Of a stretch of DNA of 64,000 nt, positions 26,950-36,555 are shown one piece after another. The notes under the pieces are model-generated. The model worked only from the letters and a program-made list of their open reading frames with translations, was not told the DNA's origin and searched no databases. Position 1 is the first letter of the stretch. Each line of letters opens with the position of its first letter. This stretch comes from Pedobacter helvus (lineage in GTDB: Bacteria > Bacteroidota > Bacteroidia > Sphingobacteriales > Sphingobacteriaceae): the NCBI RefSeq assembly GCF_005925325.1, contig NZ_SRMP01000002.1, positions 777,708 through 841,707 on the forward strand. Reading direction: 5' to 3'. A program made the position numbers and the translations under genes.

Positions 26950-29871
26950 CTAGTTTTTGATGATCTTTTTTACTAGGGGTATATTACCGTTCAATTTTAA
27001 TAAGTAGATGCCCGAAGCTACATTGTTTAAACTGATCGCTGTTTTCGTTGTTGAACTATCTAATGAGATTTGTTTCAATATTTTACCATTGCTATCTATC
27101 AACTGTATTTGATGATATATACCTGCCACAAACGCAACGTTAACGATATCTTGCGTTGGGTTTGGATAAATTTCTACTTTGTTATCAGTTAAAGACACAT
27201 TCACTACGCGTGTCCCTAAATCTGTTATTTTACCGTCAAAATCTTGTTGTGCTAATCGATAATAATTAATCCCATTAACTGGTTTTTTATCATTAAAAAC
27301 ATAATTATTACCCGTTGTTGTATTTCCAAAACTTGCAACGCTACCAACAACATTAAACTGTTGCCCATCCACCGATCGGGAGATGATAAATTCTTTATTA
27401 TCCGTTTCAGCAGCGGTTTGCCACTGTAATTTAACAACTCCCGTGTGCTGCAGTGTTGCCTTATAGTCAAGAAGTGTAACTGGTAAAGTTACCTCGAAAT
27501 AGGTCAATGCTTTTGCCGTAAAAGCTGTAATTTGTGCTTGAGGTGCAGTTTCCAGTGGGAATGCAAGATAAATAATTGCACCAGGGACTGTTCCCGAGCC
27601 AAATGTACCTTTATAGGCAACTCCGCCAAAAAGTCCTGCGGTATTATACTTTAAAATAGATGTTGCGCCGCCGAAAGGGCTAATATTATCAGGAAATCTT
27701 GCTAAATAACTCTCTCCAGGGTTTAGCGTTGTCCCCTCAAATAGACTTCCGACTACGCCCGACACAGGATAGTCTGCGGCCGCGCCGTCGCCAATATAAG
27801 TAGCCTTCAAATAATTATTCATAAAATCTTTATCGTACTCACCTGCACCAGACCGCCCTAAACTGTATGCGATTTCTGATCCTGTAATGAGCAGTTTTCC
27901 TCCACTATCCAAAAAAGCTTTAACTTTTGTCTTATTTGTTCCGTTAAAAATTTTGTCAGCGGTAGAATCGTCACCAGTAAACCATAACACCATATCGTAG
28001 TCACTTAATAAAATGGTTCCTGCGTCTATCATCTCGTCGACAGCAGAATTAATTCGCATGGTGGCATTATCTCGCAACGTTTCGAAATAAATGGCAGCAA
28101 AATTATGCGATCTTGATTTGTAGTCGTTAACTCGATCAAATGCATCAACAATAAGCACTCTTGGCCCCGTCGTAACATTTACAGTTCTGCTATAAACATC
28201 GCTTGGAGCACTTTCAACATCGGGATTAACGCCATTTGGAACTACTGCGGTAAGTTTAAAATGGACCGGAGTGTTTGTAGGCACCACTAAAAATTGGCTT
28301 GGGTTTAAACTGATACTTGTGGTGGTGGCTGTTAACGTAGATTCATCAGCAGCTAAAGCCCAACCACTAAAATCGTCATCTAAAGCATAATATAAGCGAT
28401 ATCCTTTTAATGTAGGCTCGGTATTGGCTTTCCACGCTGCATTTACTACATTAGAAGTTCCTGTACCTGTGATGTAGTATAGCGTTGGTAATGAAACTGA
28501 CGGAATTATAACGCCGCCGGCAATTCTGCTCAATAAATTTGTCCAACGTGCAGCAGTCAAATTGGGGCAATCGGTAGCTTTAACATCACTATGGCCATAG
28601 ATGCCACGGTCCCCATTAACTCCCCTTCTAACTCTTGGAATGTTATTTCTATTACAAACATCTATAGCTAGGTTTGCCGCTGCAACTAGCATGGGTTCGC
28701 TATCCCACATGGCCAGGTTGGTAGCTAAAACTTCATGCTCTGTACTTACGCCTGCACCATTCCATTGTGGCTGACCAGTTACACCTTGTGCATAAGCTCT
28801 GTCGCTTTCTCTCACTACCTGCGATATTTCGCCATCAGAATTTCGAATTGCATAATGAGCGCTCACTGATGAACTGCAATTACTAAACCAAGATATGGCA
28901 CCAGCATAAGTTCCGGTTGCCATATAATGAACAAAATAGTAATCGATGTTATAGCCGTTTCGCCCCGAACCATAGTTGCAAGTAGTAAGTCTGTTGATTG
29001 CAGTTGGATAATCGGTGCTTGTACCAGTAACATTTTGAACACTTCTATTTGTTTTTTCAGGTGCGTTTTTATATTCAGGAATAGTTATGGGCTGAGCGTC
29101 AATTTGAATGATTTCTCTCCAAAGCGATACCGTTTTACTTCCGTTTTTGATCACATTGTAAAAACTTGTGGCTAGCGAAGTCTTCATTTCTTCGTTGCTT
29201 AAACCCGTCAAATCTCTTGTTGCCTCAAACCAATCTGCTAAATTAGCTGATGTAGGTTTGCCTTTTTGATAATAGGCTAATAGCGCAGCTGCGGCTCTAA
29301 TATTTGCTTTGGCTTCATTTTTTATATCCTCAATATTTAAATTAGTCAAACTTGCAGCAAGTGTAATTTGTTTATTATAATCCGATTCAATTAAACCCAT
29401 CATTCCGTAAGAACCATAAAAAGAGGGGCCTGTTTGTGCCCAATTGCTTTGTACCTGGGCGGCAGCTTTCAATATAATTGCAGGTACTCGAAATTCAGCC
29501 GCAGCGTCATCAATATATTTTTCTGTTGTGGCCACAGACGGGTGCGGACGATTTAAAATTTCGGCTAGGCGTTCATGGTCTTCGCCACCATGATCATATT
29601 CAATAACTACTCCTTGGGTTTTAGCCGATTGATTTTGTTTTTCTATCGCAGCTTTCCGGTCGCGGTCGGTATTTGAAAGAAAGTCGTTCATGGCTCTTTG
29701 CAAAAACACATCACCATTTCCATAGACACGTTTTTTTATTGGCGAGCTTAAATTTTTATCTACCAATTTAATCAAATCTTCGTTGGTTCTTTTGACTTGT
29801 GCAGTGGCGCTACTTGATACTGCAAAAACAAAAACAATAGTGGTTAAGATAAAAGGTAATTTTCTTCTCAT
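26950..29871 (-). CDS. Secreted PGRP-type N-acetylmuramoyl-L-alanine amidase with T9SS sorting domain
   Basis: 973 aa, signal peptide 1-24. About 100-260 looks lysozyme/transglycosylase-like (VPAIILKAAAQVQSNW, GSYGMMGLIES). About 285-450 is an amidase_2/PGRP domain: VHYMATGTYAGAISWF, SAHYAI, a Glu in STEHEVL, and GHSDVKATDCPN with the second His and Cys zinc ligands. Next are an FN3-like region, an about 190-aa alpha/beta region (RVLIVDAFDR...MVLWFTGDDS...KLLITGSEI) resembling class I glutamine-amidotransferase-like folds, and a T9SS type A end (IYPNPTQDIVNVAF ... KKIIKN). Predicted to be exported and to cleave peptidoglycan stem peptides of other cells or during wall turnover. Confidence 0.85.
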   Translation of the reverse strand: MRRKLPFILTTIVFVFAVSSSATAQVKRTNEDLIKLVDKNLSSPIKKRVYGNGDVFLQRAMNDFLSNTDRDRKAAIEKQNQSAKTQGVVIEYDHGGEDHERLAEILNRPHPSVATTEKYIDDAAAEFRVPAIILKAAAQVQSNWAQTGPSFYGSYGMMGLIESDYNKQITLAASLTNLNIEDIKNEAKANIRAAAALLAYYQKGKPTSANLADWFEATRDLTGLSNEEMKTSLATSFYNVIKNGSKTVSLWREIIQIDAQPITIPEYKNAPEKTNRSVQNVTGTSTDYPTAINRLTTCNYGSGRNGYNIDYYFVHYMATGTYAGAISWFSNCSSSVSAHYAIRNSDGEISQVVRESDRAYAQGVTGQPQWNGAGVSTEHEVLATNLAMWDSEPMLVAAANLAIDVCNRNNIPRVRRGVNGDRGIYGHSDVKATDCPNLTAARWTNLLSRIAGGVIIPSVSLPTLYYITGTGTSNVVNAAWKANTEPTLKGYRLYYALDDDFSGWALAADESTLTATTTSISLNPSQFLVVPTNTPVHFKLTAVVPNGVNPDVESAPSDVYSRTVNVTTGPRVLIVDAFDRVNDYKSRSHNFAAIYFETLRDNATMRINSAVDEMIDAGTILLSDYDMVLWFTGDDSTADKIFNGTNKTKVKAFLDSGGKLLITGSEIAYSLGRSGAGEYDKDFMNNYLKATYIGDGAAADYPVSGVVGSLFEGTTLNPGESYLARFPDNISPFGGATSILKYNTAGLFGGVAYKGTFGSGTVPGAIIYLAFPLETAPQAQITAFTAKALTYFEVTLPVTLLDYKATLQHTGVVKLQWQTAAETDNKEFIISRSVDGQQFNVVGSVASFGNTTTGNNYVFNDKKPVNGINYYRLAQQDFDGKITDLGTRVVNVSLTDNKVEIYPNPTQDIVNVAFVAGIYHQIQLIDSNGKILKQISLDSSTTKTAISLNNVASGIYLLKLNGNIPLVKKIIKN

Positions 29872-30453
29872 AGCATATGTTTTAGTTAGGTTTATTAAAA
29901 ATCATGCAAAAAAGAGCATGCTTGTGGTTTGTAAGTAACTGATTCATAGTATAAGTCTAAGAATTATAAATTAAAAATGCAACTTAATGCAGTTTTATAT
30001 TTTAAATAACTTAAAAAACCGCAAATAAAAATCTTTGAGATTGATAAGTTACGCTCTACGCAATAACCAGCGATATTCATCATCCTTACTTTTGCGTCAT
30101 CCTGGACTTGCGCCGCACTTGCTTCGGTATAGTTCGGGATCTTAAAGCGATAGTATTTACGCCACGCCATGTCCCCTTTGATGTTATCGGAGAGTTTATC
30201 CCGATTTATAGGGAGGGGTGTAAAGGATTTAGCTATGGCCGGGGGAGGAATTTACTTTTCCAAATAGTAATCCATTTCTAAATGGTCATCTTAAATATTT
30301 CTTTATACTGTCTATTCCCAATCTGATCGGGAAGCTTTCCTGTAATTCGGAACAATAGAAGGATTTAACCAAATAATTACACCTTCTGTAGAAAATTTCC
30401 TTGAGCCTTATGGAAAACTGCACTACTTGGCGTCTTAATACAAACGAAAGCAG
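29872..30453. repeat. Intergenic region with one family B repeat
   Basis: No gene. A short hairpin CATGC...GCATG lies near 29904-29921. A family B element at about 30096-30160 contains an internal TTGCGCCGCACTTGCTTCGG insert. A CCCTTTGATGTTATCGGAG piece is at 30174-30192. The last 200 bp before the next gene show no repeats and no clear promoter. Confidence 0.6.
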
Positions 30454-31263
30454 ATGAACCAAAAATACAAGATAGCTATTCCAGATCCTTGTCAACAGCG
30501 CTGGGACGACATGAGCCAAACAGCCAATGGTAAATTCTGTAGCCATTGCAGCACCGAGGTGATAGATTTTACCCAAATGACTACCGCTCAGCTGCAGGCT
30601 TATTTTCAAAATGCTACACAGCCTATCTGCGGACGTATCGATAGCTTTCAACTGCATCGCTTAAACCATCCTCCAGCGTTACACACTCAGCAAACGGGCT
30701 TTAGCCTTAAAATAGCCATGGCATCGGTAATGGCCTTATTGGTGAGCACGAAAGTAAATGCCCAGCAAATGGTGGCAAAATCTCAAACCGCTACTCATTT
30801 GAGCAGCACTACAGCTAAAACCAATACCAAAGTTGAGGACAAAGGAGCTGAGGGCAGTTTTCTCATTAAAGGCACAGTGAAATCATTAGAAGATGGTCTT
30901 GCGCTTGAAGGAGCAAACATTAAGCTGGTGGGTTTAAACCAAGCTACCGTTAGCGATAGTAATGGCGTGTTTAAACTTTATGTGAAGTGCTTACCACAAC
31001 AACAACAACAACAACAACAAGAGGTTACTTATTTGGGTTATTCGAGCCTTCAACTTAACGTTAAACTATCACAAGAGCCTAAAGACTTAACAGTATGTTT
31101 AGCTTCCGACAGTATTATTCTAGGAAAAGTAGCAGTAACTGCAGCTAGACCAGAAGTACGACATATCATCACTGGTGGTATTACTACCGTTAAAATGGAG
31201 GAGCTAAAAAGACCATCTTTCTTTAAGCGTGTGTTTAACCATGTAGGTGGGTGGTTTAGGTAA
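30454..31263 (+). CDS. CarboxypepD_reg-like protein with N-terminal Cys motif and poly-Gln
   Basis: 269 aa. The N-terminal 65 residues have CQQRWDDM...GKFCSHCSTEVIDF, a cysteine arrangement common at the start of Bacteroidota proteins, and PICGR. One membrane segment follows (about 88-103, SLKIAMASVMALLVSTKVNA). Beyond it lies a carboxypeptidase-regulatory-like domain (SFLIKGTVKSLEDGLALEGANIKLVGL ... SDSNGVFKLY). A tract of eight Gln codons (CAA) interrupts that domain at about 31002-31020. It lacks a normal signal peptide, so the N-terminus probably stays in the cytoplasm. Function unknown. Confidence 0.75.
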   Translation: MNQKYKIAIPDPCQQRWDDMSQTANGKFCSHCSTEVIDFTQMTTAQLQAYFQNATQPICGRIDSFQLHRLNHPPALHTQQTGFSLKIAMASVMALLVSTKVNAQQMVAKSQTATHLSSTTAKTNTKVEDKGAEGSFLIKGTVKSLEDGLALEGANIKLVGLNQATVSDSNGVFKLYVKCLPQQQQQQQQEVTYLGYSSLQLNVKLSQEPKDLTVCLASDSIILGKVAVTAARPEVRHIITGGITTVKMEELKRPSFFKRVFNHVGGWFR

Positions 31264-32390
31264 TGCTCACAATTTCTGTCAAAATAGGCGAGGGGTAATT
31301 ATTGTCGGCGGTTAAAAACCTTTTGTTTAAAGTCCAATCGGGGAAAACGATGCAAGCATAACATGGTACTCTATCCCTATTTTAAACCTAGCTTTGATAT
31401 ACTCCAGCCTTACTGATGATCTGGTCTTTCTACAGGCCATCGTTATCCTTTGCTGTCGATATTATTAGGAAACGCAATTAGGGTCTGCTAGGGTTCTTGT
31501 TCGTACCTTGTTCGGTGAATGTTTGCTTAAATGCCCTTTAAAGGGAGGTTGTACCGAACAAAGACCAAAGAAAGACCAAACAAAAGGACTTTTTGGACTG
31601 AAATATTTTGTCATTCAGAGCGCAGCGAAGAATCTATTCGTCATGCTTTCCTATTATGTCATGCTTTCCTATTAGCCTATCCCGAGATATCGGGAAAACT
31701 AGCCTGTGCCGATAAAATCGGTATCGAGGGATCTTAAAGCGGTAGTACTATTACCCTCTCCTTTTTAAGGAGAGGGCTAGGGAGAGGTTTTACATCTATA
31801 ACCCTGGGTTAAAACCGCAGGGCTATAAATACCCGACCACGGCTCATTGCTCGTCATCTGATGCTGTTTAATATCCCCTCCGATGTTATCGGAGCAGGCT
31901 CTTAGGAGAGTTTATCCCGACTATTCGGGAGGGTTGGGGAGGATCTATAATCAATAGTACTTAGACCACAGTATCAATTATGCTTACAAAGCCTAGCTTG
32001 CTAGGCAACTGGGAGGTATCAAGTTCGTACCTGCTTTGCTGTTTGTTTGCTGAAATAGCCTTTTAAGCAAGGGTGAAACGAACAAAGTACAAACACATAA
32101 CAAAGAAAGAGCAAAGAAGAGGGCTTTTATTCCTCCGATTTAGCGGAGCAAGCTCTCTCATTTTCAAAGCCAGTACCGAATTCAATCGGTAGAGTACCTG
32201 TCCCGACACTTCGGGAGGGTTAGGGAGAGGTTTAATATAAAAAAGGCTTGCACCGACAAGTAGCCTTGGGTTAAAACCGCAGGGCTATGAATAACCTATG
32301 ATCTTACTCGTTCGTTAAAGATGGTGAGTTTACGGGAAACCGTAGGAAATTGTAATCAGCATTAAGGAAGTTTGGGAATGCTTAAGATCA
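31264..32390. repeat. Largest intergenic repeat block, left flank of the defence island
   Basis: No gene. It holds two family D elements (about 31498-31575 and 32022-32085, GTACC...GTTCGG with CGAACAAAG), two family A hairpins (31801-31824, 32262-32286), several CTCTCCTTTTTAAGGAGAGG and CTTCGGGAGGGTTAGGGAG pieces, family B remnants near 31605-31650 and 31728-31750, and short CCCGA...TCGGG stem-loops. This is the last place where families A-D are seen; none occur in the 32 kb to its right. Confidence 0.7.
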
Positions 32391-32421
32391 TTTGCTTAAT
32401 CGTGTCTTATTGCTAATTTCG
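32391..32421 (+). promoter_or_regulatory. Promoter of the type I RM / RADAR / McrBC cluster
   Basis: TTTG (32391-32394), 19 nt, then TAATTTCG (32414-32421). This is one base from the Bacteroidota consensus TTTG-N19-TAnnTTTG. Transcription would start near 32428, about 120 nt before hsdM. No other good promoter is seen before any later gene of the island. Confidence 0.6.
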
Positions 32422-32547
32422 TAAACCAAATAAACAATTATGCGCTCAATTCTAAATCATATATACTGCTTTAATAGTTCCCAACATTGTAATTAGCCTA
32501 CGTCCTTAATTACTATTTTAGCAGAAAAACTATCATCTATTTACATT

Positions 32548-34098
32548 ATGGCCAAAGTGCAGAGTAAGAATACCGAAGAAATTCTTTGGGATGCAGCAAA
32601 TAAATTACGCGGTTCTATAGAACCATCAGAATATAAACACGTAGTACTCAGTTTAATTTTCTTGAAATTTGCGAGCGACAAGTTTGCTAAACGCAGACAA
32701 GAACTCATTAACGAGCATAAAGAAGCATTTTTAGAAATACCAGAATTTTACCAAGCAGATAATATTTTCTATTTGCCCGAGGCCTCTCGTTGGAGCTACA
32801 TTATAGCCAATGCCAAACAAGAAGACATTACCTTAAAAGTAGATACGGCTTTAAAAACCATAGAGCGTAGCAATAAATCTTTAGAGGGTGCCTTGCCCGA
32901 TAATTATTTCTCACGTTTGGGCTTAGACCAATCTAAGTTCTCTGCGTTGTTAGATACCATTAATAATATTGATACACTAAAAGACGAAGCACATGACATC
33001 GTAGGGCGTGTATACGAATATTTTTTGAGCAAGTTTGCCATTGCCGAAGGTAAGGGAAAGGGAGAATTTTATACGCCTAAAAGTATTGTAAACCTGATAG
33101 CCGAAATGATTGAACCTTACAAAGGGAAAATCTATGATCCTTCTTGTGGCTCGGGCGGTATGTTTGTCCAATCTTTAAAGTTTATAGAAAAACATAAAGG
33201 CAATAAAAAGGATGTATCTATTTACGGCCAAGAGTTAACCAATACCACCTATAAACTGGCTAAAATGAATTTAGCTATACGTGGTATCTCTTCCAATTTG
33301 GGAGCTAAAGCAGCCGATACCTTTGGCGATGACCAACACAAGGAGTTAAAAGCTGATTATATTATGGCTAACCCTCCTTTTAACTTAAAAGATTGGCGAG
33401 CTGATAACGAATTGGTAGACGACCCACGTTGGGCAGGTTATACCGTACCGCCAAAATCTAATGCCAACTATGCTTGGATTTTAAATATTGTGGCCAAGCT
33501 CTCCCAAAACGGAGTAGCAGGTTTTATTTTGGCCAATGGTGCGCTTTCTGGTGGTGGCGATGAATACCAGATACGCAAGCAGATGATAGAAAATGATTTG
33601 GTAGAAGCGATTGTAATTTTACCAAGAGCCATGTTTTACTCTACTGATATTTCGGTAACGCTTTGGATTTTAAATAAGAATAAAAAAGAGCGTGTACTTA
33701 AAGTAAACGATGCCACTAAAAATTATCGCAAACGTGAAAATGAAGTGCTCTTTATGGATTTGCGCCAAAACGGAGAACCGTTTGAAAAGAAGTTTATTCA
33801 ATTCTCTGAAAGCGATATTGCACAAATTGCAGGAACTTACCATGATTGGCAACAAATAGATACCGGATATCAGGACCAAGCTGAATATTGCTACAGCGCT
33901 ACTTTAGCAGAAATACGCAAAAAGGATTATTCTTTAGTACCTAGTAAGTACATCACTTTTATAAACCGCGATGAAAGTTTAGACTATAAGGAACAGATGG
34001 AAAGTTTACAAACTGAATTGAAAGATTTGTTTGAGCAAGAAGCTTCGTTAAAACAAGAAGTAACTGAGGTATTTAGATCTTTAGGCTATGAGTTATAA
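32548..34098 (+). CDS. hsdM: Type I restriction-modification DNA methyltransferase subunit HsdM
   Basis: 516 aa. An N-terminal HsdM_N-type helical domain (TEEILWDAANKLRGSIEPSEYKHVVLSLIFLKF, in part) is followed by the N6-adenine methylase core: FYTPKSIVNLI, SAM motif YDPSCGSGGMF (about 195-205), and catalytic motif NPPFN (about 275). The C-terminal part has coiled-coil residues for contact with HsdS. It methylates adenine at the sequence read by HsdS and is needed for restriction. First gene of the island; overlaps hsdS by 11 nt. Confidence 0.95.
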   Translation: MAKVQSKNTEEILWDAANKLRGSIEPSEYKHVVLSLIFLKFASDKFAKRRQELINEHKEAFLEIPEFYQADNIFYLPEASRWSYIIANAKQEDITLKVDTALKTIERSNKSLEGALPDNYFSRLGLDQSKFSALLDTINNIDTLKDEAHDIVGRVYEYFLSKFAIAEGKGKGEFYTPKSIVNLIAEMIEPYKGKIYDPSCGSGGMFVQSLKFIEKHKGNKKDVSIYGQELTNTTYKLAKMNLAIRGISSNLGAKAADTFGDDQHKELKADYIMANPPFNLKDWRADNELVDDPRWAGYTVPPKSNANYAWILNIVAKLSQNGVAGFILANGALSGGGDEYQIRKQMIENDLVEAIVILPRAMFYSTDISVTLWILNKNKKERVLKVNDATKNYRKRENEVLFMDLRQNGEPFEKKFIQFSESDIAQIAGTYHDWQQIDTGYQDQAEYCYSATLAEIRKKDYSLVPSKYITFINRDESLDYKEQMESLQTELKDLFEQEASLKQEVTEVFRSLGYEL

Positions 34099-35260
34099 AA
34101 GGTTGGGTGATTATATTCAACAAGTAAATCAGCGTAATAAAGATTTAGAAGTTGATACCCTATTAGGTGTAAGTATTACTAAAAAGCTAATACCTTCTAT
34201 TGCAAACACCATAGGAACAGATATGTCTACTTATAAGATTATTGAAAGAGGACAATTTGCCTATGGCACGATAACTTCTAGAAATGGCGATAAGATATCT
34301 ATTGCTTTAGCAAGTGAACATGATAGCGCATTAGTCTCTCAAATTTATGTGGTATTTGAAGTTATTGACGCCAATGTTTTGTTGCCTGAGTATTTAATGA
34401 TGTGGTTTTCGCGACCTGAGTTTGATCGTTATGCTCGTTATCACTCACATGGAAGTACACGAGAAGCTTTTGATTGGGAAGATATGTGCGAAGTAGAATT
34501 ACCCATACCATCTATTGAAAAACAACGAGAAATAGTAGCCCAATACCAAGCTGTAGCCAATAAAATAAAAGTTAACGAGCAAATTTGCGAAAAGCTAGAA
34601 GCTACTGCACAGGCTTTGTATCAACATTGGTTTGTAGATTTTGAGTTTCCCGATGAAAATGGAAATCCTTATAAATCGGCTAGCGGTAAAATGGTTTATA
34701 ATGAAGAGTTGGAAAAGGAAATTCCTGAGGAGTGGGACGTAGTTAAATTAGAAGAAGTTTCTAGTTTGAAATATGGCAAAATGCTTGATTCTGATAAATT
34801 TCTTACCAAAGGCTATCCAGTTTTTTCTGGTTATGGAATTAGAGGCTATTATTCTGAATTTATGTACCAAGAGCCACAAATACTTGTTTTATGCAGAGGC
34901 GTTAGTGGGACTGGAGAAGTTAAGCTATCACCAAACAATGCCTATATTACTAATCTTAGCATTGTTGTAGAAATGACAGAAAGTTTAATGACAAAGTATT
35001 TTTCATTTTACTTTTTGAAAAATGATGACTTGAGAACACTTGATAGTGGTTCAGCACAATCTATGATAACAACTGGAGATTTATATTTTAGAAATATATT
35101 AAAGCCTTTGTACTATGTTCAACAACAATTTGATGAGAAAGTAATTCAAATACTTGAAATGAAAAAAGTAATTAAAGCAGAGATTAGAAAACTTACACAA
35201 CTACAGAATATATTATTATCACGTTTAGCTACTTTGAATAACAAAAAAACAATAACCTAA
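34088..35260 (+). CDS. hsdS: Type I restriction-modification specificity subunit HsdS
   Basis: 390 aa with two target-recognition domains (about 1-150 and 215-350). Each is followed by a conserved helix: EKQREIVAQYQAVANKI after the first and a matching helix at the C-terminus. The central block ALYQHWFVDFEFP is typical of HsdS. The two halves read the two parts of a split recognition sequence, which cannot be predicted from here. Overlaps hsdM, so the two are translationally coupled. Confidence 0.93.
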   Translation: MSYKRLGDYIQQVNQRNKDLEVDTLLGVSITKKLIPSIANTIGTDMSTYKIIERGQFAYGTITSRNGDKISIALASEHDSALVSQIYVVFEVIDANVLLPEYLMMWFSRPEFDRYARYHSHGSTREAFDWEDMCEVELPIPSIEKQREIVAQYQAVANKIKVNEQICEKLEATAQALYQHWFVDFEFPDENGNPYKSASGKMVYNEELEKEIPEEWDVVKLEEVSSLKYGKMLDSDKFLTKGYPVFSGYGIRGYYSEFMYQEPQILVLCRGVSGTGEVKLSPNNAYITNLSIVVEMTESLMTKYFSFYFLKNDDLRTLDSGSAQSMITTGDLYFRNILKPLYYVQQQFDEKVIQILEMKKVIKAEIRKLTQLQNILLSRLATLNNKKTIT

Positions 35261-35285
35261 ATTAACAACTCAAAAAAACTAAATT

Positions 35286-36521
35286 ATGAACGCCATCAAA
35301 CAATCACAGAGTTTTAAGCAAGCTTTGAATGTGGTAGCGCATAAATATAAATTGAGTAATTACCATCAATTCAATTTATTTAATGTGATGTTTAAAATGC
35401 ATGATGAAAAAAATCTGCATTCTCGGTTTATCGCATTTTTGTTAAATCCTAAGGGTTCTCATCAACAAGGAACTAGGTTTTTAGAACTTTTCTTAGAAAT
35501 ATTTAAGCTGCCAGATTTTAGTTTGGATGGAATAACTATTCATCCAAATGAAGTTGATAGGAGTGAAAAATACAATATAGATATTCTCCTTAAAAATAAT
35601 AAAAAACAAGCTATTATTATTGAAAATAAAATTTTTGCCCACGATAGTAATAAACCCGAAAATGAGACGGACGAGCAAAATAAGTTTTTGAGGTATCAAT
35701 TGCCAAGATATTATTATAAAATGGCGTTAGAGCCAAAGAATGAACGTCATGAAGTTTTAGCCATTGTATATTTAACTATCAATGGAAAGCTTCCGGAAGA
35801 TTTTAAAAATTTTCCTGAAGAAGTTAAACCTTTAATTTATAGAAGAGAACACCTTTCTGATATTCAAGCATGGCTAGAAGCTTGCGTAGCATTACTTAAA
35901 GAAGATAGTGATTTAAAAAGATCTATTCAGCAATATATACAGGCTAGAAAAGAATTTTTGAATGATATACATTTAGCAACTGAGTTGAAAATGTTATCTG
36001 CTCAAAGTTTGGAAGATGCTTATTTGTTCTGGGAAGAACGAGATACGAATGGTGTTGCGCAATCTGAATTAATATTAAAACAATACATGCATGTAAAATG
36101 GCATATCGTCTATGAGTTTTATTCGCTATTAAAAAATGAAATGGAAGAGGAATTAAAGGTTTCTGTATCTGAAATAGATAAAGAGAAAATTACCGCTTTA
36201 ACACATAGAAAAACTGCGAAAGGAACAGCAACAGCACTTGTTTTTGAATATAAATCGCAAATTTATTATGTGTGTAACGATAAAAAAGGCTTTAGTATTG
36301 GTCGTAGTATTGATGCTAAAACAGAAGATGACTTTAAATTACTATTTAAAGATAAAAATTATGCTTTTTTAAATTTTAGCAATAGAGAAGTGTTTGATTT
36401 GATTGAAGAAAAAAATCAGAAGGATTTAATTGCTGCTATTGTCAAGGAGTTAAGTGGGTTTGTAAATGAAAGACAAAAAACAATGCGTAATTCTTTAAGA
36501 CTATCCAGCGAGGAGAATTAG
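35286..36521 (+). CDS. PD-(D/E)XK nuclease superfamily protein (PDDEXK_4-like)
   Basis: 411 aa. Near the N-terminus are HSRFIAFLLNPKGSHQQG and FLELFL, then the nuclease core YNIDILLKNNKKQAIIIENKI (Asp, then ENK, about residues 97-118), as in the PDDEXK_4 group. The C-terminal half has no named domain. It lies 25 nt after hsdS and 34 nt before rdrA. It may be an accessory nuclease of the RADAR or type I module, or an independent defence gene; no published three-gene system of this exact kind comes to mind. Confidence 0.75.
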   Translation: MNAIKQSQSFKQALNVVAHKYKLSNYHQFNLFNVMFKMHDEKNLHSRFIAFLLNPKGSHQQGTRFLELFLEIFKLPDFSLDGITIHPNEVDRSEKYNIDILLKNNKKQAIIIENKIFAHDSNKPENETDEQNKFLRYQLPRYYYKMALEPKNERHEVLAIVYLTINGKLPEDFKNFPEEVKPLIYRREHLSDIQAWLEACVALLKEDSDLKRSIQQYIQARKEFLNDIHLATELKMLSAQSLEDAYLFWEERDTNGVAQSELILKQYMHVKWHIVYEFYSLLKNEMEEELKVSVSEIDKEKITALTHRKTAKGTATALVFEYKSQIYYVCNDKKGFSIGRSIDAKTEDDFKLLFKDKNYAFLNFSNREVFDLIEEKNQKDLIAAIVKELSGFVNERQKTMRNSLRLSSEEN

Positions 36522-36555
36522 AAGAAAATAATAATTACAAAAGAAAACTTTGAAT

